Origin: Owenia fusiformis
Taxonomy: Eukaryota; Annelida; Polychaeta; Sabellida; Oweniidae
Length of the DNA: 64,000 nt
Assembly: GCA_903813345.2 (NCBI GenBank)
Contig: CAIIXF020000006.1
Coordinates: forward strand, 35,192,436-35,256,435
Direction of reading: 5' to 3'
The notes under the pieces are model-generated. The model worked only from the letters and a program-made list of their open reading frames with translations. It did no database searches and was not told the origin of the DNA. Below are positions 23,704-35,700 of the stretch, in pieces (the first letter of the stretch is position 1; every line of letters starts with the position of its first letter). The translations under genes were made by a program, and so were the position numbers.

Positions 23704-24509
23704 TTAGGAGGACCTCTAAAAGAGGCCTCCTAAAGCTTTTTTAGCTTTCTCTCTCTTCTATACCACAATGAGACCTCCCGAAAGAGGCCCCCTAAAGCTA
23801 TTAAGCTTTCTCTCTTCTATACTACAATGAGACCTCCCGAAAGAGGCCCCCTGAAGCTATTTAGCTTTCTCTCTTCTATACTACAATGAGACCTCCCGAA
23901 AGAGGCCCCCTAAAGCTATTTAGCTTTCTCTCTTCTATACTACAATGAGACCTCCCGAAAGAGGCCCCCTGAAGCTATTTAGCTTTCTCTCTTCTATACT
24001 ACAATGAGACCTCCTGAAAGAGGCCTCCTAAAGCTTTTTAGCTTTCTCTCTTCTATACTACAATGAGACCTCTCGAAAGAGGCCTCCTAAAGCTATTTAG
24101 CTTTCTCTCTTCTATACTACAATGAGACCTCCTGAAAAAGGCCTCCTAAAGCTTTTTAGCTTTCTCTCTCTTCTATACTATAATGAGACCTCCTGAAAGA
24201 GGCCTCCTAAAGTTTTTTAGCTTTCTCTCTTCTATACTATAATGAGACCTCCCGAAAGAGGCCCCCTAAAGCTATTTAGCTTTCTCTCTTCTATACTATA
24301 ATGAGACCTCCCGAAAGAGGCCTCCTAACGCTATTTAGCTTTCTCTCTTCTATACTACAATGAGACCTCCTGAAAGAGGCCTCCTAAAGCTTTTTAGCTT
24401 TCTCTCTCTTCTATACTACAATGAGACCTCCTGAAAGAGGCCTCCTAAAGCTTTTTAGCTTTCTCTCTTCTATTCTATAATGAGACCTCCTGAAAGGGGC
24501 CTCCTAGAA
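23704..24509. repeat. 59-bp minisatellite of nested hairpins, about 13 copies
   Basis: Unit core: GAGACCTCCCGAAAGAGGCC followed by CTAAAGCTATTTAGCTTTCT and CTCTTCTATACTACAAT. Spacing is 59 at 23767, 23826 and 23885. Each unit has two small palindromes, CCTC-CGAAA-GAGG and AAAGCT-ATTT-AGCTTT, and sequence changes between copies tend to keep both. Confidence 0.9.
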
Positions 24510-24529
24510 AGCAGTCAATTTTCCTTTTT

Positions 24530-24700
24530 ATGACCGCCATTTTCGTTTCAGACAATTTTATAATAATAATTTTACAAGGCCCAAATTGCAATGCAATCTA
24601 CTCTAAATTGGCTTTTATTTGGGTATAATAAAGCTATACTTCAGAAATACAAGGGGTGATCAATAAGTAATGGACGCTTTTTTACACAGATACTTTTTAT
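24530..24700. repeat. Fragments of dispersed elements
   Basis: 24535-24650 (CCGCCATTTTCG; CAATCTACTCTAAATTGGCT; GTATAATAAAGCTATACTTC) matches the body of the GGAC-tailed element at 62920-62955. It is followed by AAGGGGTGATCAATAAGTAA, which looks like one end of a mariner-type element with no partner visible. 24700-25040 shows nothing I recognise. Confidence 0.5.
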
Positions 24701-25039
24701 CATCCAATTCCTTCGATTTTCTTACCAGTGATACATCATTCTATTATCTATCTATTTTGAAGATTTGAAGACAAAATATGTAATGCATGTTGATATATCC
24801 TTATTTATGTGAAGGAGGTAAAGATACCCCAGGACTGACATTTACGTCACATATTTAGTTTTTAGCCAGTCTGGCATATTTCAGTTAGATTGCAATATTA
24901 CATGAAAGTACATGTATATACATTTTGATCATCATCAATATTTACTAAAACCTATACTAATGTCTACAGAGGCTTTAGTATCAATACATATATCTATTAT
25001 ATCGCACTATCATTAATCTATTAATATCTGTAATAATTT

Positions 25040-26670
25040 GTGCAATATCACACTGAATCACTGATCAAGCACAATAATACGAGCGTTTTCATTATTTTTA
25101 TATTTACTTCACCTCCATTTTGGAGATAATAATATTAAATTATAACATAGAGTGAAATAACCTAGCAATAAGGTAATAAAAACATGGATAGAGACCAGAC
25201 ACATAGTTGATGTTTTTTCAGTATATATCAGTATCACAATATCACTGATCAAGAATAATAATGTGCACAATATCACACTGAATGACTGATCAAGTACAAT
25301 AATGTGTGCAATACCAAACTATAACTGATCACGTACAAAAATGTGCACAATATCACACTGAATCACTGATCAAGTACAATAATGTGTACAATACCAAACT
25401 ATAACTGATCACGGACAAAAATGTGCACAATATCACACTGATCAAGTACAATAATGTGTACAATATCATACTGAATCATTGATCAAGTACAATAATGTGC
25501 ACATTATCACACTGAATCACTGATCAAGTACAATAATGTCTACAATACCAAACTATAACTGATCAAGTACAAAAACGTGCACAATATCACACTGAATCAC
25601 GTGCAATAATGTGCACAATATCATACTGAATCATTGATCAAGTACAATAATGTGTACAATATCATAATATCACTGATCAAGTACAATGAGGTGTGCAGTA
25701 TCACACTGAACCACTGATCAAGTACAAAAAGTACAAATTGTATACTGAATCACTGATCAAGTACAATAATGTGTGCAATATAACACTGAATCACTGATCA
25801 AGAACAATAATGTGTGCGATATCACATTGAATCACTGATCAAGTACAATAATGTGTGCGATATCACACTGAATCACTGATCAAGTACAATAATGTGTGCA
25901 ATATCACACTGAATCACTGATCAAGTACAATAATGTGTGCGATATCACACTGAATCACTGATCAAGTACAATAATGTGTGCGATATCACGCTGAATTATT
26001 GATCAAGTACAATAATGTGCACAATATCACCCTGAATAACTAATCAAGTGCAATAATGTGTACAATATCATAATATCACTGATCAAGTACAATGAGGTGT
26101 GCAGTATCACAATGAAACACTGATCAAGTACAATAATGTGTGCAATATCACACTGAATCACTGATTAAGTACAATAATGTGTGTGATATCACACAGAATC
26201 ACTGATCAAGTACAATAATGTGTGCAATAATGTCTACAATATCACACTGAATCACTGATCAAGTACAATAATGTGTGCGATATCACACTGAATCACTGAT
26301 CAAGTACAATAATGTGTACAATATCATAATATCACTGATCAAGTACAATGAGGTGTGCAGTATCACACTGAACCACTGATCAAGTACAAAAAGTACAAAT
26401 TGTACACTGAATCACTGATCAAGTACAATAATGTGTGCAATATAACACTGAATCACTGATCAAGTACAATAATGTGTGCGATATCACACTGAATCACTGA
26501 TCAAGTACAATAATGTGTGCGATATCACGCTGAATTATTGATCAAGTACAATAATGTGCCCAATATCACCCTGAATAACTAATTAAGTGCAATAATGTAT
26601 ACAATATCATAATATCACTGATCAAGTACAATGAGGTGTGCAGTATCACAATGAAACACTGATCAAGTAC
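25040..26670. repeat. 41-bp satellite array, left block
   Basis: Unit AATCACTGATCAAGTACAAT plus AATGTGTGCGATATCACACTG. Spacing is 41 at 25871 and 25912. Early units are diverged; later ones nearly identical. Some copies are reshuffled (CAATAATGTGTACAATATCATAATATCACTG). Confidence 0.92.
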
Positions 26671-27590
26671 AACCAGAACAACGGCAACGCCAAAGCGTAG
26701 CGAATCCCATCGAACAGCCATGGATGGCATTTTTACAAACAAAGTATATAGCAAAAATGGCAGGCATTTTTCAAAATGGCCGCCTTCTACCAATAGTGTC
26801 ATTAGACCATTTGCCATACTTATAGTATTCATATACCAAATATGAACAAAATCGCTCCACTACTTTTCGAGTTATAGTAAAATACGTTAAAATGGCGGCC
26901 ATTTTGAAAAATGGCCGCCTTCTACCAAAAGTGTCATTAGACAGTGTGCCATCCTTATAGTATTCACATACCAAATATGAACAAAATCGCTTCACTACTT
27001 TTCGAGTTATAGTAAAATAGGTTAAAATGGCGGCCATTTTTCAAAATGGCGGTCATTTTTTAAAATGGCCACTTTATACCAAAAGTGTCTTTAGACAGTG
27101 TGCAATGTTTATAGTATTCACATACCAAATATGAACAAAATCGCTCCACTACTTTTCGAGTTACAGCAAAAATCGTAAAATAACGAGTAAAGGCCGCCAT
27201 TTTTCAAGATGGCTGCCATGTGCTTCTTTAATATCTACATTTCTAGCTTTATTAATTTTTTTACATCTAAAACATATTGCTATTACAGTTTTACATATTG
27301 CACCTAAATTACTGTAAATTTGGCACTAAAATGGCCGCCATTTTGAAATGAGCGGCCATTTTGAAAATCGGCTTTCGAGCAGAACTTCTACCCCCATAGG
27401 GTATATGTGTACAAAATATGAACAAAATCGGGCCAGCGGTATTTGAGTTATTGCCCGGACGGACGGACGGACGGATGTACGTACGGACGTACGTACGGAC
27501 GGACGGATGTACGTACGGACGGACGGACGTACGTACGGACGGACGGACGGAGGCGTTCCCTATATCCCTCCGAACTTCGTTCGATGGGAT
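26671..27590. mobile_element. GGAC-tailed element inserted in the 41-bp satellite
   Basis: Begins near AACGGCAACGCCAAAGCGTA, then GCGAATCCCATCGAAC. The body has about three 130-bp modules, each starting at AAAATGGCCGCC or AAAATGGCGGCC and ending CCACTACTTTTCGAGTTATA. Then comes a GGACGGACGTAC tract (27450-27550) and the terminal palindrome ATCCCTCCGAACTTCGTTCG followed by ATGGGAT. The satellite resumes directly at 27591. The same start and end motifs occur at 62578-63365. No protein is encoded; the SVRPSVRT-like frames come from the GGAC tract. Confidence 0.75.
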
Positions 27591-28175
27591 AATAATGTGT
27601 GCAATATCACACTGAATCACTGATCAAGTACAATAATGTGTGCGATATCACACTGAATCACTGATCAAGTACAATAATGTGTGCAATAATGTCTGCGATA
27701 TCACACTGAATCACTGATCAAGTACAATAATGTGTGCAATAATGTCTGCAATATCACACTGAATCACTGATCAAGTACAATAATGTGTGCGATATCACAC
27801 TGAATCACTGATCAAGTACAATAATGTGTGCGATATCACACTGAATCACTGATCAAGTACAATAATGTGTGCGATATCACACTGAACCACTGATCAAGTA
27901 CAAAAAGTGCTTAATTGTGCACTGAATCACTGATCAAGTACAATAATGTGTGCAATATCATACTGAATCACTGATCAAGTACAATAATGTGTGCGATATC
28001 ACACTGAATCACTGATCAAGTACAATAATGTGTGCAATTATGTCTGCAATATCACATTGAATCATTGATCAAGTACAATAATGTGTGCAATAATGTCTGC
28101 AATATCACATTGAATCATTGATCAAGTGCAATAATGTGTGCGATATCACACTGAATCACTGATCAAGGTACAATA
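27591..28175. repeat. 41-bp satellite array, right block
   Basis: Same 41-bp unit as 25040-26670, continuing after the inserted element and ending at CTGATCAAGGTACAATAATG near 28175. Confidence 0.92.
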
Positions 28176-28530
28176 ATGAATTAATAAGTGCTAAATGATG
28201 CACTGTTAAATAAAGAAGAAAATGTGAGATGGAATAAATCAACAAAAAGTTCTCTAATGTTTTTTAATCTCTGATTGTCTTGTTTTCTTCAATAAATTGT
28301 TTTGTCTTAAAAATTGCTACATCATGATTAAAGCTAAGCACACATCCCACAGCTGTCTTGCTTTTACAGATTCAGATGTATTCATCAGCTGTGTTTGTCA
28401 TAATCAGCTGTAATTGTATTTCAAAGATGTATTGCTTTTAATAGTTGTGAATTGTTTTAACAGCAGTAGTTTTACTTTAAGATGTATGTGGTTTTATTTC
28501 ACTGCTGAGATTGTCTTTGACATATGTGAT

Positions 28531-29026
28531 TCACTGGTGATCCGCTCGATTACACTGGTTACCGAAACGGTACGTACGATTTTTCTTTTTTCCTTATTTC
28601 ACGAGTTGTAGGCAGAATCCCCACGACGTTTTTTCTCACAAACGTATCTCAGTATCATATGTTTTAGAAAATGTACATGTTTGCGAAAAAAAAGCTCAGA
28701 TGACAACAGAATCGTCGATTTAATTCCTCACTTAAGTTACATAAATGGTTTGGGTTAAAAGTGCAGATCTTAACTGTTTTTCCATTTCTCTTTATGAAAC
28801 TTAAGTGAGAAATTAATCCACGATTCTGTTGTCTTTTGAACTAATTTTGTTCGCAAATATGTACATTTTCTGAAACATATGATACTGATACACGTTTGTG
28901 ATAAAAATGTCGTGGGAATTCTGCCTACAATGTGTAAAATAAGGAAAAAAGAAAAATCATACCTTCGATGTTCCGACATTTTGTTACCGAAACGGTTAAC
29001 CAGCGTAATCGAGTGGATCACCAGTG
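28531..29026. mobile_element. Foldback element, arms of about 210-230 bp
   Basis: TCACTGGTGATCCGCTCGAT at 28531 pairs with ATCGAGTGGATCACCAGTGT ending near 29027. Pairing continues inward through the TTACCGAAACGGT, GTAGGCAGAATCCCCACGAC and ACAGAATCGTCGATTTAATT blocks to about 28740/28797. Short loop; no transposase. Confidence 0.82.
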
Positions 29027-29129
29027 TGATTGTCATTCGCATTTGCGTAACTGCAGTTCAAAAGTGACATTTCTTTTACACCAAAGATCACATTTTACGT
29101 TTTAATAATCCCCTCACAGGCATGCATCG

Positions 29130-29460
29130 GAATAGATAGTAGAGTTGAGAAAATCCCCCCTCCCACTCTCTGTGTACCAAAAAAAAGATTGGTACACATA
29201 GAGAGTATAAAGCGGTGGATTTTCTTTTCTGGAGAACTATCTGTTCCTTTGCCTGTAAATCCTGTTGTGTATATAATAAGTGGGTCCCACTCCTATGGAA
29301 TCCCATTGTATATATCTGTGTGCCACTCCTCTGATAATTATAGGATATCCTATGATTTTGAGGAATATCATTTTTATCTACCACGTGATATTGATATCTG
29401 CACGAGAGAGCGAAACCGAGTAGATTAAAATGATATTCTGAAAAAGTCATAGGATGTTCT
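29130..29460. repeat. Two small inverted repeats
   Basis: ACTCTCTGTGTACCA and TGGTACACATAGAGAGT form a hairpin at about 29165-29208. TCCTATGATTTTGAGGAATA and its complement form another at about 29347-29455. Both look like small MITE remnants downstream of the FERM gene. Confidence 0.5.
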
Positions 29461-29559
29461 TATTAACCTGTCACTTACTAGTAGTGTACTAAATGTTTAA
29501 TATCATTGAAAAATAAAAAATAAATTTCTTGTCAAGTAGTTCAATTTGGCAAGAAATCA

Positions 29560-29690
29560 ACAAGCGGAGTATATCGTCACGATATCCTCCGCATATTGGT
29601 TTCCCAGAGTAAATCGTCACAATATCCTCCGCATATTGGTTTTCCTGAGTATATTGTAGCAATATCCTCTGGTTATTCATTTTGCCAATA
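29560..29690. repeat. Short tandem repeat, about 3 copies
   Basis: Three diverged copies of GAGTATATCGTCACGATATC followed by CTCCGCATATTGGTTTTCC, lying immediately 3' of the FERM gene. The flanks hold a diverged inverted pair (AGTGTACTAAAT at 29473; ATAGTACACTAAG at 29725). Confidence 0.65.
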
Positions 29691-29699
29691 GATATCAAA

Positions 29700-29705
29700 T
29701 TTATT
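29700..29705 (-). terminator. Polyadenylation signal of the FERM gene
   Basis: TTTATT on the plus strand (AATAAA on the minus strand), about 50 bases beyond the stop codon. Confidence 0.45.
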
Positions 29706-29753
29706 TTTTGATGTTATTATACTATAGTACACTAAGTGTAGGATTATATCAAA

Positions 29754-32700
29754 TCACTGAGCCTTTATGTCATCTATATGAGCCAGATTAATTGCTCCTG
29801 AGTCATTATTGGATTGTACACTGTTCTTGGTCATATCTGGATTAAATAAACTATTGTCCCAGTGGGTCATGACTTCATCATGTTTTTTCACCATTGATGT
29901 CTCCATGAAGATGTGTTCATCTTGTTCCCTCTGAAAAAAATCAGGAATTCTATACCGGAGTTTCTTGCAAATAGGCCCATGGACGTCTATTTTGCACAGG
30001 GCGTTTATTTGATTTTTTTTTAATAAACGCCCATGGGCCTTTATTAAGACATTATTCCAATGGGTGTGGGCATTTATTAAGAGGGAAAATAGCTTTCCCA
30101 AGCCAGTGGGCGTTTATTTCAAGGGATATCATCGATCGCAAAGTTGGGACATGGCCATCATACTCACGCAATAATATCATGAATGTGGGCGATACCATTG
30201 ACCAACCTTTTGTCATCTTTTGCGACATCACGTCAAGTTTACCCAAATTCCCTGTTCTGTTTCCCACTTCTGTTTTAAGCAATTTCAATCCTTTTCTCAA
30301 TTGTTTTCGCCCAATGAGCGTTTATTAAGAAGTCTTTTAAATGAACGCCCTTCACCCTTGATAAAGAGGGAAAAATACTTTTTCATACAGCCCTCTTTCA
30401 AATGAAAGCCCATGGGCCTATTCACAAGAAACTCCAGTATGATGCATTGAAATTGTGAATCTTTTCCACCAATATGTCATTTCTTATGCATTCTGAAGCA
30501 TTTTCTCTAAAACTAGTGACAAACGAAAGCTACTGTGCCATTGCACATTGTACCATACTTATAAATGTCACACAGAATTAATCAACTTATTTCAAATAAA
30601 TAATATTTCTCCTAAATCCACTTCTTTAAACCAAATTCAATAAAGTTGATCTCCAAAAAACAGTTGCCATTTGCAGGCTACTACTAGTATTCTATATCAC
30701 TTCACTTTTGTGTATCACTTTAACGTTATGATAAGGGACATCAAAATGAGATTTTTACCTTATAACTTTGATTAATGTCCATGGAAACTGAAAACAAAAT
30801 GAAGTATTTACCTGTAGAACCTTGATGATCTCCATAGTAACCGCCAACAAATAAGGTGCTTGGTTGGTTGCAAAGTGAAGCAAATGGACCACCCCATCAT
30901 TTGATTGCATCTGGTACCCTGGAATCATGAAAATATTTAAAAACAACTAAAAATACATGAACGTTTTGAAAGTATGAATTATTGGAGAAAAATTGAACTG
31001 AAATTGACAAAAAATGATCAAGAGACTATTCAAGCATAAGCCTGAAAAATCAAGCATAGGCCTGAGAAAACTTACCTATAGATTCTTGTTTTTTCTCCCT
31101 GAACCATGACTTGATATTTGGCCATGCTACCCAATATCTTTGAGTATCTGTGCATAGTTCAAGACCCTTGAGTCCTACTAATAAGGTGAACTTAATGTCT
31201 TTATCTATCTGGAAAACATGAGAGTATGCACTGCAGTACAGTAAATGAATCATTCCTTGATGTACATGTGGCAAATTGTCTCCAAATCTGCATCTCATAT
31301 TACTCACACTGCAGACCAACAACAATTGTGGTCTTTCTATAGAAAAGGAATTAACAATCTCAGAACATATTCAAAAAATTATAGTAAAATGTAACCCTGT
31401 TTTACAGATTCATGATGCCAACCTCCCATATCAAAAAAGCTTGCTATAACAATAGGTCACCACATCTTGGTGGTAACTAACATTAATATACTTGTAATTA
31501 ATAGTCTTGTTTCAAGTATCTGAACCCCCCTCCTTATATCTTCTTCAAGAAGAGGTCTGTATTGGGATGGGGTTCACAAGGGCTTTAGCAAGACTAATAC
31601 ACGTTTAGATATTTACCTTTATATTCTGTGCCTGGAGTGTGACACATAATGAGCAAGGTGAAATAACAGCATGGTTATACAGACTCAGGTTTTGGCACAG
31701 TGCAACATAGTACAGTAGTAATATTTACCTTTATATTCTGTGTCTGGAGTGTAACACACAATGAGCAAGGTGAAATAACAGCATGGTTATACAGATTCAG
31801 GTTTTGGCACAGTGCAACATAGTACAGTAGTAATATTTACCTTTATATTCTGTGTCTGGAGTGTGACACATAATGAGCAAGGTGAAATAACAGCATGGTT
31901 ATACAGATTCAGGTTTTGGCACAGTGCAACATAGTACAGTAGTAATATTTACCTTTATATTCTGTGTCTGGAGTGTAACACACAATGAGCAAGGTGAAAT
32001 AACAGTATGGTTATACAGACTCAGGTTTTGGCACAGTGCAACATAGTACAGTAGTAATATGTCATTTTACCTTTATATTCTGTGTCTGGAGTGTGACACA
32101 TAATGAGCAAGGTGAAATAACAGCATGATCATACAGATTCAGGTTTTGGCACAGTGCAACATAGTACAGTAGTAATATTTACCTTTATATTCTGTGTCTG
32201 GAGTGTGACACATAATGAGCAAGGTGAAATAACAGCATGATCATACAGACTCAGGTTTTGGCACAGTGCAACATAGTACAGTAGTAATATTTACCTTTAT
32301 ATTCTGTGTCTGGAGTGTGACACATAATGAGCAAGGTGAAATAACAGCATGGTTATACAGATTCAGGTTTTGGCACAGTGCAACATAGTACAGTAGTAAT
32401 ATGTCATTTTACCTTTATATTCTGTGTCTGGAGTGTGACACATAATGAGCAAGGTGAAATAACAGCATGATCATACAGATTCAGGTTTTGGCACAGTGCA
32501 ACATAGTACAGTAGTAATATTTACCTTTATATTCTGTGTCTGGAGTGTGACACATAATGAGCAAGGTGAAATAACAGCATGATCATACAGACTCAGGTTT
32601 TGGCACAGTGCAACATAGTACAGTAGTAATATTTACCTTTATATTCTGTGTCTGGAGTGTGACACATAATGAGCAAGGTGAAATAACAGCACGGTTATAC

Positions 32701-35700
32701 AGATTCAGGTTTTGGCACAGTGCAACATAGTACAGTAGTAATATTTACCTTTATATTCTGTGTCTGGAGTGTGACACATAATGAGCAAGGTGAAATAACA
32801 GCATGATCATACAGACTCAGGTTTTGGCACAGTGCAACATAGTACAGTAGTAATATTTACCTTTATATTCTGTGTCTGGAGTGTGACACATAATGAGCAA
32901 GGTGAAATAACAGCATGGTTATACAGACTCAGGTTTTGGCACAGGGCAACATACTGATTCTCAAGATGGAAGCTTGGGTCTAAAAATTCTAGAAACAGAA
33001 TATAATCAATGTATTTGTCATATAATTAGTGCACTTTTATTCTGTTTTTTAAATTGGAAAAAGTAATTCAAGGGTTCAAAGTTTTATTAACATTAATAAT
33101 TAATTTATAATTTACATTAATATTAAAAAAGACAATTTATTCATATAATATAATAATATTTAGACAGTGTATACCTTCTAGTTTATGTGTCTGCTCTGAG
33201 GTACATTTCAAGAATCCTGAAAATTAAAACAATACAGTAAATAATCTTTTTAAGGATTTAAGCCCTGGACTCAGCAGCAATTTCAATCTGTAGAGTCAAG
33301 TTGTCACCTTGACAACATTTCAACGAATGACCTAGGGTGCGGTTGTTGGTTATATAATGCAGTGCAGTTATATGAAATACTGTATTCCGATTGGCTGGAA
33401 TCAGACATACCTTGCCTTGCTATGTGTCAATAGCAAGACAGGCACCGATTAACTCTAAGGGCAAAAATATTGTACTCAAGTTAAGTGTGCCTCATGGAAG
33501 TATCTGACCCTATTGTGTCATTATATATATTATGTATATTATTATTATTATATACCCAATATGTAACACTAATCCTGATTGGTGAATACATAGTGCAGGC
33601 CCGTAGCCAGGGGGGGGGGGGTTCGCAGGGTTCGGACGAACCCCCCCCCTGGCCAAAATTTCTTTCAAAATCATGCAGTTTTTCACCATTTTGAGCACTT
33701 CTCAAGTGATTTTAGCCATATTTGGGTCAAAACTGTCAAATGTGAACCCCCCCTGGAAATTTTTGAAAAATGAACCCCCCTTTGGCAAATCCTGGCTACG
33801 GGCCCGTAGTGATATGTCATAAAATAGAATTACTTTTTCCATTTGAAAGTTATACTTCCTCAACTTGAAAGCCTGCTACTTCAGGAAAAATACATTTTAG
33901 AGGATATACCTTTTGAGGAATAATTTATACTATTCCCCTCAATGACAGTCACTATTCGTATATCAACAACTGAGCCTTACCTTTTTTAATTGCATTCTGT
34001 GCCTGAATGAACACCAAATGAAGTGCAATTTCATCTTTAGTTAACAATGACTTCTCAGCAGCTTGATCAAAACACCACTTTTGGATGGTCAGATCTGGAA
34101 AGTAGCACAAAACTTGAATTATATTTAGGTTTGTTTATTCAATTGGTATCTTTCACAGAAAGTGAGAATCTTCTACTGATCTTATTTTTTACTTTTGAAG
34201 TTATTATTTTTAAGCGGTAAATAAAAGTATAAATAACTCAATCCTGTTTTTTGCTAGACTAGAATGTTCATGTTCAAGAGCTCTCAAGTGGATGCGGATC
34301 ATCAAATTTTAATTTTATTTATAGAGGGGAGGGGTGAACCATAACAAAATAGTTTTATCGCATCTATGTTTACAATGTTGTTAAATGTATAATGCGCATG
34401 CATACAGAAATAATGTTTCCTCACCTTCATGTTCACTGGTGAAATCAATAAAAACATTTTTAACACATGATACAGCTTCTAATATTTAAAGAAATCTTAT
34501 TCATTGTTTAAAATTGTTAGCATTTGTATTGATGGAATATTATTATCTAAATACCTTTGATTTTGCAATCAATTTCATCTGTATGGTTAAACTTCTTAAT
34601 AGGGTAAGCACTACCTTGTAAAAGGGTAAAATATTTTGTAGATTTCTCTTTAAGGCCTGAAACAAAAGATATCAAAATTAAAATATTTTTGTTAGTAAAA
34701 GGCAAACAATTCTTTGCCATTAATATGACTTTTCTATGAACTTTTTAATGAATAAAAGGCTTTATAGTAATTTCATTTTGATAACAGTTTGTTTTTGATA
34801 TATACACGGGGTACCAACTATACGGGATGTATCGAAACCACTACGTCCCGCAAAACCGTTATTTTGAATTTTAAACATACCAGGTGTTTGAAAATCAAGG
34901 ATTGTGAGTCCAATACTGCACCGTTTTTATTCAAACTTATTAGAACACCTGGTTGGTTTAAAATTCAAAATAATGGTTTTGCAGGACGTAGTGGTTTCGA
35001 TACGTCCCATATAGTTGGTACCCCTGTGGTATAGCCATAGTGCAATTTTATATCGTTAGTCAACAGACCATAAAAATGCAAAAAATTTGACTGACCCCCC
35101 TCCCCTTGGCCTAATACCCTTTCAAAATCATGTAATATTTTGAAAAGTGAACCCCTTGTCAAAAACTGACTATCCGATTTGGATTCATAATTATTTAATA
35201 GCTAAAGAGGTCTATTCTTAAGAAGTTAGATCGTATATAGTGCATTACATCCAAGAACCCAAAATAACTTATTTACCAGCTACAAAGTAAAGAGCTCCAA
35301 AGCTAACTTTACACAAATCAAAGTTGGTTGATTTAGCGCTTGTTTAAATATTACCAAGATAAGTCTATAGACTTACATGTTTGCATGAATACAATAATTT
35401 CCCAGTAATATTTGGCAGATAGTTTATCATAGAGTTTTCCCTAGCATGAGACATACACTTACCTAAGGCTTTACAAGCTTTCTTGAATACTTCTTCAGCA
35501 GAACATTTTCCATCTTTTTGTTTTACTACGATCTGAAGTCAATTACATTAATAAAATGTTAAACATGTACAGGGTGTCCTGAAAGTATGAGAGCCCCCAC
35601 CCTCCTAGGCAGACATATACCAATAGTATGGTCATATATCATTTTAAAGTGTATCCAAAGTTACATCCATTTGCAGTACATCTACCAATTTTATGGGTAA

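Noticed and set aside
26771-27037. Frame with MAAILTYFTITRKVV twice
   Set aside because: Translation of the 130-bp modules of a GGAC-tailed element, not a gene.
23704-28175. CRISPR array
   Set aside because: The repeats are contiguous, with no unique spacers, in a eukaryotic genome.
31611-32854. Eleven full duplicate exons giving a repeat protein
   Set aside because: The copies lack an AG acceptor at the needed place, and the alternative readings contain stops, so they duplicate only the donor edge.
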